Assembly (NCBI RefSeq): GCF_902809835.1
Contig: NZ_CADDWM010000007.1
Coordinates: 1-64,000 of the forward strand
DNA from: Agromyces sp. Marseille-P2726
GTDB taxonomy: Bacteria > Actinomycetota > Actinomycetes > Actinomycetales > Microbacteriaceae
Reading direction: 5' to 3'
DNA: 64,000 nt
The notes below the pieces were generated by a model. The model saw only the letters and a list, made by a program, of their open reading frames with translations, did not search any database and was not told the origin of the DNA. Positions 53,503 through 62,588 of this stretch are shown here, piece by piece; the stretch's first letter is position 1, and each line of letters begins with the position of its first letter. The translations under genes and the position numbers were made by a program.

Positions 53503-54067
53503 CCGATGACGGCCTCACCATGTGCGGATGTCGCGCCTCGTGTCGTGGGTGACATGTCGCCACCTCGCCGTCGATCGTCGCCGGTCTCCGTCATCGGCGG
53601 CTCCTGTCCAGCCGCGACCGGATACGCGGCGGCGACGTCCCCAATGGGAGAGCGTGAGGCGTGGCGTGTGTCGACGCCTGCACCGCGACATGAGGGTTCT
53701 CGTTCGAGGACGATGTTGTCTGGCACGTGTGCGTGCCGGCTTGAGAGGGCGAGCTCGGCTCTCGGACGCGAGGACTCGACACCGAGAGCAGCGAGCGCTC
53801 CGGGACTGTCGCGGGTGGAAAGTTGCCACGAGCGAGTCTGACTGCGTCGGGCGTCCCTGAGGCACAGCGCGAGCCTGCCACAGATCATCCGACGGGGCGA
53901 GGCCGGCCTGCGCCTCGACCGACCCCAGGCGGTGCCTGCCGCTTATCGAAGCAGAACACGTCTGGCACTTGAGGGCGGCTGCGTCGCAACCGCGTTACAT
54001 GAAATGCGCGGGCGTCCCCATCGGTAGGGCATGAAACAGAACAGCTACCCGTGTGGGGGTGCGGCGG
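53503..54067. other. Noncoding stretch before the relaxase operon, possible oriT or regulatory region
   Basis: About 565 bp without a credible frame between two same-direction gene blocks of the transfer region. It contains a hairpin, GGCACG with CGTGCC around TGTG (53722-53737), and a repeated TCTGGCAC phrase (near 53720 and 53960). MobF relaxases nick at an oriT that commonly lies beside their operon, so this is the best place for one, but I cannot identify a nic site. Confidence 0.35.
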
Positions 54068-54667
54068 ATGCGCCTCGCGATCGCTGATCCCCCGTACCTC
54101 GGCCGCGCGAACCGTTGGTACGGCGATGGTCGCGGCGCGGGTCGCGTCCGTTCGGACGGCGGCGGCAGCGGTCGGAACGGGCGCAAGCCGGACCATCACC
54201 CTGAGGCGAGGGTGTGGGACGACCCGGCTTCGCATGCGGCGCTCGTGGAGCAGCTCGCTGCCGAGTACGACGGGTGGGCGATCGCCGGCCATGCGACGTC
54301 GACCGCGCTGTTGCTCGCGGCCGCGCCGGAGGGAGCGCAGCTCGCGATCTGGAGCCGACCGAACGCACTGCCCGGCGGAGCTCGCGTCGTCAATGCGTGG
54401 GAGCCCGTCGTGGTCTACGTGCCGCGGCCGAGGCGCGATCGTGCGACCGGGCTAAGGGTCCGCGACCTCCTCGTTGCGTCTGTACGCCCGCAGGGCTTCC
54501 TCGGATCCAAGCCACCCGAGTGGACGCGTTGGGTGCTGGACATGCTCGGCTACGACCCCGCAGCCGACGAACTCGTCGACGTGTTCGCCGGTTCAGGTGC
54601 TGTCGCGTCCGCCGCTGACGGGATGCTTCCACTCGTCGCCAACTCAGGGATGGAGGCGACACGATGA
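54068..54667 (+). CDS. DNA-methyltransferase-like protein
   Basis: A 199-residue protein. It begins MRLAIADPPYLGRANRW, with the DPPY motif of amino-methyltransferases at residues 7-10, and ends with DVFAGSGAVASAADGM, the FxGxG S-adenosylmethionine motif. This short DPPY-first order is common on actinophages and elements. The central part is reduced, so the target-recognition domain is small or absent and the protein may methylate poorly. A GTG at 54053 could extend the start. Its stop overlaps the next gene (ATGA). Confidence 0.72.
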   Translation: MRLAIADPPYLGRANRWYGDGRGAGRVRSDGGGSGRNGRKPDHHPEARVWDDPASHAALVEQLAAEYDGWAIAGHATSTALLLAAAPEGAQLAIWSRPNALPGGARVVNAWEPVVVYVPRPRRDRATGLRVRDLLVASVRPQGFLGSKPPEWTRWVLDMLGYDPAADELVDVFAGSGAVASAADGMLPLVANSGMEATR

Positions 54668-55119
54668 CGCGTCAGCTATCGCGGGCGATGACGCTGCTCG
54701 GCGACGCGGCGCACGCGCCGCAGCGCATCGGACATCGACGGTTCGCGTCGTGGTGTCGCGAATGTCGTCGCCGGTTCGTCGGGGGCACTCAGCACACGTC
54801 GTTCTGCTCGCAGGCGTGTCGTGACGCGGCCCGTCGCCGTGTGTCGCGCCAGGGTCGCGACGCGGCGACATCCGTACTGGCGCGCCGTTGCGAGGGTTGC
54901 CTGTCGTGGTTCGTGTCGGCCGTGTCGCGTCAGCGGTTCTGCTCGGCGACATGCCGCAAGCGTGCGTGGCACGACGCGGCTCGTGTCGCCGCGCCGCGAC
55001 GGACGACGTGCGCGAACGCATCGTGCCAGGCCGACATGTCGCGGGCTCGGGCAGGTCAGCAGTACTGCTCGACGCGATGCCGCGTCGCGGCGTTCCGGGC
55101 GCGACAGGCGACGTCATGA
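54664..55119 (+). CDS. Multi-zinc-finger protein preceding the relaxase
   Basis: A 151-residue basic protein with three similar zinc-binding units: CREC then FCSQACRDAA (about 31-56), CEGC then FCSATCRKRAW (about 76-100), and CANASC then YCSTRCRVAAF (about 118-143). Each is a CxxC...CxxxC ribbon followed by Arg/Ala helices, suggesting DNA binding. The start overlaps the methylase stop and its end overlaps the relaxase ATG (both ATGA). An accessory role at the transfer origin is an inference from this coupling. Confidence 0.7.
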   Translation: MTRQLSRAMTLLGDAAHAPQRIGHRRFASWCRECRRRFVGGTQHTSFCSQACRDAARRRVSRQGRDAATSVLARRCEGCLSWFVSAVSRQRFCSATCRKRAWHDAARVAAPRRTTCANASCQADMSRARAGQQYCSTRCRVAAFRARQATS

Positions 55120-58100
55120 TCTCGATGGTGAAGATCGCGTCGGGCGAAGACGCGTGGCGGTACTTCCAGGATTCTGTCGCGGCCGAGGCCGGCCGGGGCG
55201 ACGCAGTCGACTACTACGCGGCCGAGGGCACGCCGGCCGGGCGCTGGTACGGCGCCGGTGTCGCTGGTCTCGGTGTCGCCGAGGGGCGAACCGTGACGCC
55301 TTCCGAGCTGTCGCATCTCTTCGGTGCCGGCGCACACCCGTTGACCGGTGAGCCGTTGGCGCGGAAGTACGTCGTCGTCGCGACACTCGAGGAACGAATC
55401 GACGCGCGCGTGAAGAAGCTCGACACGTCACTAGATGACGCGACGCGCGAGCACGCGGTGGCGAAGATCATCGCCGAGGAGACGGCGCACACCCCGCCGT
55501 CATCCGTCGCGGGGTTCGAGTTGGTGTTCAATCCGCCGAAGTCGGTCAGCGTGCTCTGGGCGCTATCGCCAGCTTCGGTGCAGGAGCAGATCAAGGCCGC
55601 ACATGAGCAGGCCCTGGAGGAGACCCTCGCGATCCTCGAGCGTGACGCGCTGCGCACCCGAGCCGGCGCCGGGGGTGTCGCTCAACTCGAGGTACTTGGC
55701 GCGGTCGCGACCGGGTTCGACCACTGGGACTCGCGAGAGGGCGACCCGCAGCTGCACACCCACCTGCTGATCGCGAACCGGGTCCAGACGGCGGACGGAC
55801 AGTGGCGCACCATCGACTCGCGGCATGCGCTGTCGCCTCACGTCGTCACGCTGTCTGAGACGTACGACGCGGCGCTCATGGACGCGCTGTCGAACCGGCT
55901 TGGCGTCCAATGGACGGAGCGGTCGGTGGATCGCCACCCAGAGCGGTATGCCCGATTCCTCAACGAGCGGAACCTCAACGACTCGCAGGAGAGCCGCGCG
56001 CTGTTCGCGGACGAACTCGGCGTCGCCGCACGGAATCGGAAGTGGGAGATCGACGGTATCCCGTCGTCGCTGCTCGACGAGTTCTCGCAGCGATCGACGC
56101 AGATCGCACAGGCCAAGGACGAGCTCATAGAGGAGTACCGCGCGGCGACCGGCAAGGAGCCGTCGCGATTCCAGATCTGGCGAATGCGGCAGGCGGCGAC
56201 CCGGCGCACCCGCGCATCCAAGACCGTGCATTCGCTCGAGGAGCTGTCGGCGTGGTGGCGAGAGCGCGCTGCACGCATCACCGACCCCGACCGGCTCGTC
56301 GGACGCGTCGTCGAGGCCGGACACCGGCGCCTGTCGTTGCAGTCACAGTGGTCGCTGCACGGCGACGACCTCGCCAACGTCGTCGACGTCGATGAGGTCG
56401 CCGGTCGCGTCCTCGCCGCGCTGACCGCGTCCCGCACGACGTGGACTCGAGCCAACGCGCTGGCCGAGGTGCACCGGGCGCTCAAGCCCGTTACGTTCCG
56501 CAGCATCCTCGACCGCGATAACGCCTCGCGTCGGGTGCTCCACCAGGTCGTCGCGGCCGCGGTGCCGTTGACGCCTCGGAACCCACTGCACGCACCACGC
56601 GAGTTCCGGCAATCGGACGGCGCCAGCGCATTCGCGCCGACCGCGCGGGAACTGTTCACCACCCGCGCACTTCTGGATGCTGAGCGCCGCCTGGTTGCGG
56701 CATCCCATCAGGCCAGCAACCTAAGCGTCGGCGCGGACGCGATCGCGGCCATGCTGGATGCTGCCGACAACGACGGTCGGATGCTCGGAACAGACCAACG
56801 CGACGCGGTCGCCCGCATCGCCACGTCAGGACTCGCCGTCGACGTGCTCGTCGGCCCCGCCGGGGCGGGCAAGACGACCACGCACGCGAAGCTGCGCGAG
56901 CTATGGGAGCACCAGCACGGGCAACACTCCGTGATCGGGCTCGCCCCATCGGCCGCGGCCGCGCGTGTCCTCGGCGACGCGCTCAGCATCGAGACCGAGA
57001 ACACCGCGATGTGGATCACCGGGTCGACCGGCGATCGGCCCCGGTTCGCCATGCGCCCGGGGCAACTCGTCATCGTCGACGAGGCCGGCATGAGCGGCAC
57101 CCTCGCCCTCGACGAACTCCGCGCGCAGGCCGCGGCGGCGGGGGCGAAGCTGCTGCTCGTCGGCGACTGGGCACAGCTCGGCGCGGTCGATGCGGGTGGC
57201 GCGTTCTCGCTCATCGTCGCCGAGCGCGGCGATCGCGCCGCGCAGCTCGACCAGGTGTGGCGATTCACGGCCGAGTGGGAGCGGGATGCCTCGGTGCTGC
57301 TACGACTCGGTGACGTCGGAGCGATCGACGCATATGCAGCGCACGATCGCATGGAGTCAGGAAGCAGCGACGAGATGCTCGCCGACGCGCTTGCCGCGTG
57401 GAGGGCGGATGTCGCGGCGGGCCTCGAGTCGCTGCTAATCGCGTCAGACAACGCCCAGGTTCGTACGCTGAATCTCCACGCCCAAGAGTGGTTGAGGGAG
57501 GCTGGCAAGCTCGGCGACGAGTCAGCCGGGATCAGTGAGCAGCTGCGCGCACACCTTGGCGACAGGGTCGTCACTCGGAACAACAACCGGACGCTGCGCG
57601 ACTCGCATGGCGAGTGGGTGCGCAACGGTCAGGAGTGGACCGTCGTCAAGCTACGCCGGAACGGTGAAGCCGTCGTTGAGAACGCGGATGGCGCACGCGT
57701 GACGCTCCCGGTCGCGTACCTCAGGGAGCACGTGCAACTCGCTTACGCCACCACGGCCCACCGGTCGCAGGGCCGCACGGTGGACACCGCGCACATGCTC
57801 GTCGACGAGACCACGACCCGAGAGGTCGCGTACGTCGGCCTCACCCGCGGCAAGCAGTCGAACAAGGCGTATGTGACGGCGGGTGTCCCCGACTCGGACA
57901 CGAGCCGGCAGCTCGAGCGGGGTTGGCGCGACGTACTCGAGTCGGTGCTCCGTTCGACCGGCGCGGACACGTCCGCAACCGCAACGGCTCGAGGCGAGCA
58001 GGCGCGAGTGTCGAGCATCCGGCAACTCGCGGCCGAGTACGACACCCTGGCCGCGCACATCGCCGCGGAACGGTACGGCGCCGTGCTGAGCGCGTCGCTC

Positions 58101-58739
58101 GGGGAGGAACTACACGCGCAGCTTCGCGGCGATGGCGGCTACGACGCGCTCGTGGCGCTCATGCGTCGCCTCGACGAGCAGCAACTCCCGGTCGCGGAGA
58201 TCATCACGGAGGCGGTGCACGCTCGTCGCCTCGACACCGCCAACGACGCGGCCGCGGTCGTCCACCAGCGACTCACCGACCGTCTCGCGATCGCCTCGGC
58301 GAACGCCCCCCAGGCGAGGCGCGAACGCATCGCCGGCCTCATCCCGGTGATCTGCAGCGACCACGCCGACATGCAGCGTGCGCTCGACGAGCGTGCGACC
58401 GCCATCCGTGATCGCGCCGAGCGCGTACTCGACGACGCTATCGCGGCAGGTGAACCATGGACATCGAGGCTCCGCATACCAGGCGGAGACGACTGGCGCG
58501 AGCACGCGGTGACGATTGCCGCCTACCGTGACAAGTGGGGCGTCACCTCGTCGACGCCACTCGGCCCAATCGATGACCTGAACCATCAGCGGCGCACGGA
58601 CTACGAGATCGCCCGCACGGCGCTCCCCCACGTCGAGGCAGCCGCCCCGGCCGTCAACGTGCCGCGTTCGGACGACGCGTCGCGTTACTCACAGATGCCC
58701 GCCGAGCAAACGACACGTCAGCGGATCCGTCTACCGTGA
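55116..58739 (+). CDS. traA: MobF-family conjugative relaxase/helicase (TraA/TrwC-like)
   Basis: A 1207-residue DNA-transfer protein. The N-terminal relaxase domain (about 1-330) has the catalytic Tyr pair DYYAAEG (Tyr33/Tyr34) and the HUH metal motif QLHTHLLIANRV (His214/His216). The helicase part has Walker A VGPAGAGKTTTH near 577-589 and Walker B VIVDEAGM near 651-658. The closing motif AYATTAHRSQG continues into EVAYVGLTRGKQ. MobF enzymes nick oriT and unwind the strand for transfer. The ATG overlaps the zinc-finger gene stop, and its own stop overlaps the J-domain gene GTG (GTGA), so this is the central gene of the operon. Confidence 0.92.
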   Translation: MISMVKIASGEDAWRYFQDSVAAEAGRGDAVDYYAAEGTPAGRWYGAGVAGLGVAEGRTVTPSELSHLFGAGAHPLTGEPLARKYVVVATLEERIDARVKKLDTSLDDATREHAVAKIIAEETAHTPPSSVAGFELVFNPPKSVSVLWALSPASVQEQIKAAHEQALEETLAILERDALRTRAGAGGVAQLEVLGAVATGFDHWDSREGDPQLHTHLLIANRVQTADGQWRTIDSRHALSPHVVTLSETYDAALMDALSNRLGVQWTERSVDRHPERYARFLNERNLNDSQESRALFADELGVAARNRKWEIDGIPSSLLDEFSQRSTQIAQAKDELIEEYRAATGKEPSRFQIWRMRQAATRRTRASKTVHSLEELSAWWRERAARITDPDRLVGRVVEAGHRRLSLQSQWSLHGDDLANVVDVDEVAGRVLAALTASRTTWTRANALAEVHRALKPVTFRSILDRDNASRRVLHQVVAAAVPLTPRNPLHAPREFRQSDGASAFAPTARELFTTRALLDAERRLVAASHQASNLSVGADAIAAMLDAADNDGRMLGTDQRDAVARIATSGLAVDVLVGPAGAGKTTTHAKLRELWEHQHGQHSVIGLAPSAAAARVLGDALSIETENTAMWITGSTGDRPRFAMRPGQLVIVDEAGMSGTLALDELRAQAAAAGAKLLLVGDWAQLGAVDAGGAFSLIVAERGDRAAQLDQVWRFTAEWERDASVLLRLGDVGAIDAYAAHDRMESGSSDEMLADALAAWRADVAAGLESLLIASDNAQVRTLNLHAQEWLREAGKLGDESAGISEQLRAHLGDRVVTRNNNRTLRDSHGEWVRNGQEWTVVKLRRNGEAVVENADGARVTLPVAYLREHVQLAYATTAHRSQGRTVDTAHMLVDETTTREVAYVGLTRGKQSNKAYVTAGVPDSDTSRQLERGWRDVLESVLRSTGADTSATATARGEQARVSSIRQLAAEYDTLAAHIAAERYGAVLSASLGEELHAQLRGDGGYDALVALMRRLDEQQLPVAEIITEAVHARRLDTANDAAAVVHQRLTDRLAIASANAPQARRERIAGLIPVICSDHADMQRALDERATAIRDRAERVLDDAIAAGEPWTSRLRIPGGDDWREHAVTIAAYRDKWGVTSSTPLGPIDDLNHQRRTDYEIARTALPHVEAAAPAVNVPRSDDASRYSQMPAEQTTRQRIRLP

Positions 58740-59602
58740 GCGCTATGCGGCACGACGATCACTACGAGACGCTCGGGATCACCCCTGGCGCGTCTGCCGA
58801 GGCGGTGGAGGCGGCGCTCACCGAGCGCGCGTTTGCCACGCACCCCGACCTGGTCGGTAATCGCCGCACCACGCGTGAGCACGCGCGCGTCGTCTCCGCC
58901 GGCGAAGTCCTCACCGACCCTGCACGTCGGGCCGCGTATGACGCTCAGGCAGAGAGGGCGCGCGAGCGCCGCAAGATTCCGAGGTGGGTCGCCGTCGTTG
59001 CAGCGATCATCGTGCCTGCGGTCGTGCTGACGATCGCTGCGGCCATGCTGGGAGCCGGGATCACTGAGATTCCCGCTGCAAGCGGGCCCCCTGCAGTGCT
59101 GCAGATGGTCTCGCTGCAGATGGTGATCGTCGCCCTGGTGGTGGCGATCGTGCTCGCGTACCTCCCACGACGGAGCTTCCTACGTCGATCCTTCGCGGCA
59201 CTCATGGTCACGGCAATGGGCATGGCCCCGGTGACGGTCAGCCCCGCGGGCCTCGGTGCCGACGGGCTTCTCGTGCTAGAGGGCGCGCTCCTGATGGGAC
59301 TCGCCGTGCTCGCCGGTGGCGAACTCATGCTTCAGCTGATCGCGGTTTGGGCTCGGAAGCGCTGGGTCAAGATGCTTGAGCTCGCCGAACGCGCGAACAT
59401 GCGGCTGCTCTATGCCGAGCGCGCACTGCTGTTCCCCTCACACTCACAGGTGCTCGGATACGACCTTCGCGCGGGCGAATGGCGGACGGTCGACCTGTGG
59501 GGTCGCGTCGTGACCGGATACTGGCAGCTCGTCGACGACCGTGGCGTCGTGAGTGTCAAGCCACGATTGAGCGGCCGTAATCAGCGGCTCACTGACCGCT
59601 GA
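58736..59602 (+). CDS. J-domain membrane protein coupled to the relaxase
   Basis: A 288-residue protein. The N-terminal J-domain (about 8-70) has YETLGITPGASAEAVEAAL and the catalytic HPD in ATHPDLVGN, ending with LTDPARRAAYDAQ. Four hydrophobic segments follow (near 82-105, 122-142, 150-170, 182-205) and then a cytoplasmic tail. It overlaps the relaxase stop by four bases. HPD is intact, so it should stimulate DnaK-type chaperones; why it is tied to a relaxase is unclear. It is the last gene of the plus-strand train. Confidence 0.8.
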   Translation: MSAMRHDDHYETLGITPGASAEAVEAALTERAFATHPDLVGNRRTTREHARVVSAGEVLTDPARRAAYDAQAERARERRKIPRWVAVVAAIIVPAVVLTIAAAMLGAGITEIPAASGPPAVLQMVSLQMVIVALVVAIVLAYLPRRSFLRRSFAALMVTAMGMAPVTVSPAGLGADGLLVLEGALLMGLAVLAGGELMLQLIAVWARKRWVKMLELAERANMRLLYAERALLFPSHSQVLGYDLRAGEWRTVDLWGRVVTGYWQLVDDRGVVSVKPRLSGRNQRLTDR

Positions 59603-59818
59603 CTACCCGTTCGACTGGCTGCTTGAGGCGGACACGTACGAGCCATCGGCTGCACCGTAGGTGGCTGACGTCACCGGGGTCTCACTGAGGCGCTCGAGGA
59701 CGTGGCCCTGCTCGCAGAACCAGGCAACAGCATCGGCGTCATCGGCAGGTCCGAACCTCTCCGCCGGGCACGCGGCATCCGTGTGACTGCAGTGAGCCGT
59801 CCACCGTCCTGCGGGCAC
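59603..59818 (-). CDS. Small protein of unknown function
   Basis: A 71-residue frame from a GTG at 59818: VPAGRWTAHCSHTDAACPAE and, further on, VAWFCEQGHVLERLSE. It has three Cys and several His that could form a zinc site. It ends immediately next to the J-domain gene end, convergent. No strong ribosome-binding site is visible, so the start is uncertain. Confidence 0.45.
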   Translation of the reverse strand: MPAGRWTAHCSHTDAACPAERFGPADDADAVAWFCEQGHVLERLSETPVTSATYGAADGSYVSASSSQSNG

Positions 59819-59835
59819 GCATCCATGATCTGACC

Positions 59836-60135
59836 CTACGTCCCCTCGCGAGCATCCCAAGCGTGCGGTTCGAACTTCGGGTACCCCTGGAACGGGCCGG
59901 GCCCATGTGACCTTACGAACGCCAGATGAACCGCCTCGAGCGCAGCGCGCAGCGTCCGGTAGCGGCCCACGAGCTGGCCGTCGAACTCGCTGACGTAGCC
60001 GACCTCGTCGGCGATGCGCACGATCCTGACGCGCCCGTAATCGCGGCCGAGCGAGTCGACAAGCGTCCACACACCTGGCTCGCGCTCGTCCGCCGCAAGG
60101 AACGGATGCCAGCGAGGGCGGTGTTCGAGGGGCAT
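59836..60135 (-). CDS. Small mobile-element protein of unknown function
   Basis: A 99-residue protein after AAGGAGG. It has WTLVDSLGRDYGRVRIVRIA and FDGQLVGRYRTLRAALEAVH, a beta-strand and helix pattern seen in small phage/element proteins. No membrane segment, no known enzyme motif. It belongs to the minus-strand transfer operon; the next gene upstream starts 190 bp before it. Confidence 0.62.
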   Translation of the reverse strand: MPLEHRPRWHPFLAADEREPGVWTLVDSLGRDYGRVRIVRIADEVGYVSEFDGQLVGRYRTLRAALEAVHLAFVRSHGPGPFQGYPKFEPHAWDAREGT

Positions 60136-60324
60136 CGGCCGGGCCTCCTTCTCGGCAGCGCGCCGGCCCGCGATGTGATGAGTCTACGACTGCCCTTCGC
60201 TGTCGAGGTCCGGAGAATCCGAAGCGGCAAACCAGCCACACGTCCTGCGGTCATCGCGACGCGTCGATCCGAGGTTCGCTGCTCGGAGGCGAACTCGCCG
60301 AACGCGCCTGAGTCGGCACGGTGC

Positions 60325-61551
60325 CTACCGGCGTGGGGCAGTAGATGCGTGCACGGCGCCGAATGATGGCGGCTCCGCGCCCGTCGAGCGCGGAGCCGGA
60401 CCCAGGGAAGGCACGCTCGGCGCGTTACCAACTCCGCCGTAGAGCGCGCGAATGTGCGCCGATCGCCCAGCGGTGGTGCCGAACTCCCGGACCTCGACTC
60501 CAGCGCGGCCGATCGTGAGCAGTCGCGCGTCACCGTACTCGTCACTGACGAGGAGCACCTGCTGGGGCACGACGCCTGCACGTGCGGGCACGATCCGCCA
60601 ACCGGCCCGGACATTCGCCCTCACGAGCTCGCGCACACTGCCGGCGGTCACCACCGCGCCGCTGCGGTGCGCTTCCAAGATCCGGCCCGTTTCGTGCTCG
60701 CGGGCCTCACCTTCCCGGATCGCTGCAACGGCGCGTCGCCGTACCTCGAGGAGGATGTCGTACGGCGGCTTGCCGACCAACTCTCGTGCGCGCGAGTCCA
60801 GGAGAACCTCCTCGTGCAGCCGCTCGGCGTGCTCGAGGTGATACACGTCCACCGCGCGCCGGAACCGTAGCCGCTCCCGAAGCTGCGCGGTCCGGTCCTT
60901 CCACTGGCTGATCAACTCGGGCGGGGTCGGCTCGTCCTGCCTCCTGATCCTCGTCAGCTCGACGTCAGATCGCCGGCGAACGATGAACGCCTCGTCCTCA
61001 GCCGCGTTCCTGCGCCTCTCGAAGGCGAGGACCCGCTGGAGCTTCCGGGGAGGGAGACCGGCCCTGGCAAGGGCACGTTCGACCCGCTTCTTGTCGCGTT
61101 GCTGAGCCTGGTACCGCGCGCGCTGCTCGGGCGACGGCGGCTTCGCCGGCTTCGTGCGATCTCGCTTCTCATTGTCTCGTCGCGCGTCTGCCCGCACCTT
61201 GTCCGGCGTGCGGGCAGCATCCCGGCGCGCCTTGATCGCCTCCTTGTTGCGGTGGTAGTAGGCCCGCTGCGACTCGCGGAACTTCTCTGGGTTCGCAGTC
61301 TTGTATCGCTCCCGCGCGGCCTGGCGCTTGTCGGGGTTCTGCTTACTCCACTCGCGGACGCGCTCGACTTCGCGCTCTCGCCGCTTCTTCTCGGCGGCTT
61401 GGGCTCGCATGTAGTTGCGATTCTGCTCGCGAAGCCGCTCGAGATTCTTCTCGCGATGTTCCGCGCGGTAGTCCGGATTGGCGTCCCACCAGGCACGCTT
61501 ACGCGCCCGGTCTCGGGCGATGCGTTCCTCTTCCGGGAGGGGCCGAGTCAT
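60325..61551 (-). CDS. Coiled-coil, strongly charged protein of unknown function
   Basis: A 408-residue protein whose first 130 residues are dominated by repeating charged phrases: NPDYRAEHREKNLERLREQ, NPDKRQAARERYKTANPEKF and RESQRAYYHRNKEAIKARRD. This looks like tandem NP-x-x-x-R repeats in a long coiled coil. The middle has more Arg/Glu helices, and the C-terminal quarter is beta-rich (LVRANVRAGWRIVPARAGVV). It probably binds DNA or other transfer proteins. Its start overlaps the next gene upstream by four bases (ATGA). Confidence 0.65.
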   Translation of the reverse strand: MTRPLPEEERIARDRARKRAWWDANPDYRAEHREKNLERLREQNRNYMRAQAAEKKRREREVERVREWSKQNPDKRQAARERYKTANPEKFRESQRAYYHRNKEAIKARRDAARTPDKVRADARRDNEKRDRTKPAKPPSPEQRARYQAQQRDKKRVERALARAGLPPRKLQRVLAFERRRNAAEDEAFIVRRRSDVELTRIRRQDEPTPPELISQWKDRTAQLRERLRFRRAVDVYHLEHAERLHEEVLLDSRARELVGKPPYDILLEVRRRAVAAIREGEAREHETGRILEAHRSGAVVTAGSVRELVRANVRAGWRIVPARAGVVPQQVLLVSDEYGDARLLTIGRAGVEVREFGTTAGRSAHIRALYGGVGNAPSVPSLGPAPRSTGAEPPSFGAVHASTAPRR

Positions 61552-61817
61552 TCTGCGGTGGCGTCCGGGTCCGCCAGATCGGACAACGCCGCGAAGAGCT
61601 CTTCGCGGTACTCGCTCGGATCGACGATCGCTCGTCCCACGGATTCCCTCACCGACGCGAGTGCGTCACCTTCGAGGTCACCGAGCGGTTCGACGCACCA
61701 GTCGACGTCCTCGTCGAGACGATAGTCCGGCTGATCGACGTGGATCTGGCGGTAGTAGATGAACGCGGCGATCGCAGTGCGCTGAAGGGCGGTGTCGATC
61801 TGGTCTTGGGTGCTCAT
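61548..61817 (-). CDS. Small acidic protein of unknown function
   Basis: An 89-residue acidic protein that starts MSTQDQIDTALQRTAIAAFI. It has DYRLDEDVDWCVEPLGDLEG in the middle, and the C-terminus is helical and acidic. Its stop overlaps the 408-residue gene by four bases (ATGA), so they are coupled. No family recognised. It may act as an antirestriction-like or regulatory acidic protein, which is speculation. Confidence 0.55.
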   Translation of the reverse strand: MSTQDQIDTALQRTAIAAFIYYRQIHVDQPDYRLDEDVDWCVEPLGDLEGDALASVRESVGRAIVDPSEYREELFAALSDLADPDATAE

Positions 61818-61937
61818 TCCGGCGGTTCCTCTCTTTGGGTGTTCGCGCTCGACGCTATTCACCGTCGCGGCGGCTCAGTCGACACGACGAGTTGCTGTGG
61901 ATTGGTGCTGACTATCTCGCGGCCGCCCTCGCGCACG

Positions 61938-62537
61938 TCACCGGCGCGGACGGATGATCGCTGAGCTGGACGCCGTCCCTGACGGCATCGGTGTGGCTGC
62001 GCCCGCGCTGTAGCGGACTTCGGATGCAGGCGGAGTGCCCTGCTGATCCGGAGCCGGCCCACGATAGGCCGCCGGGAGTCGCCCGGACGGGTACGCGGCG
62101 ATATCGCGGGGGCCGTCTGCTTCCCCGGTGCGCCAGAGATCCTCGGCGACGGTGTCGACGTAACGCTCGCGCTGTTCGACGGAGTCGAACTCCCATTCCT
62201 CGGTGTCGCCCTCGATGTACAGCAGCGCTCGTGGCTTGTCGTAGTCGTCGCTGAACATGACGACGGTGGTCGGCCACCGCCCGAGATCCCATCCCTCGGC
62301 AGCCCAGTCGGGGACGGCGCGCCAGCCGACGCGCTCGTTGATCGCGATGAATGCGTATCCGTCGCCGTGCGTGGGCACGACGCCAGAACGGTGGGAAGGG
62401 ACGGGGACGCCGCTTTCGCGCGCCTCCGCCGGTCCGAGGGCGTCGCGCGCCAGGTCGTCGCGCTCAGCGGATGCCGCCGCAGTGAGCAATCCCCGGTTGG
62501 TGATGTTCGCCGCCATGGCGATCTTCCTCTCGCTCAT
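61938..62537 (-). CDS. Mobile-element protein of unknown function
   Basis: A 199-residue protein that starts MSERKIAMAANITNRGLLTA. The central part has GYAFIAINERVGWRAVPDWA and WPTTVVMFSDDYDKPRALLY, which indicate an alpha/beta fold. The C-terminal 40 residues are Pro/Ala/Ser-rich and disordered. No known family. It lies 51 bp after the SSB gene in the same operon. Confidence 0.6.
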   Translation of the reverse strand: MSERKIAMAANITNRGLLTAAASAERDDLARDALGPAEARESGVPVPSHRSGVVPTHGDGYAFIAINERVGWRAVPDWAAEGWDLGRWPTTVVMFSDDYDKPRALLYIEGDTEEWEFDSVEQRERYVDTVAEDLWRTGEADGPRDIAAYPSGRLPAAYRGPAPDQQGTPPASEVRYSAGAATPMPSGTASSSAIIRPRR

Positions 62538-62588
62538 CGTGCCGGCCCCCACACGAGATCTCGCATGGGGGCGGTGACGGGATGTTGG

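Noticed and set aside
53506-53841. Possible 111-residue protein in the noncoding stretch
   Set aside because: Composition is Ser/Arg/Pro-rich with no helix or motif and no ribosome-binding site; it looks like an accidental open frame.
54664-55119. Dense TGTCGC repeats as a DNA signal
   Set aside because: They mostly reflect Cys-Arg codons in the zinc-finger protein and show no constant spacing.
55116-58739. MobF relaxase as a RecD-type chromosomal helicase
   Set aside because: The N-terminal Tyr pair and His-x-His motif and its location in the transfer region indicate a relaxase.
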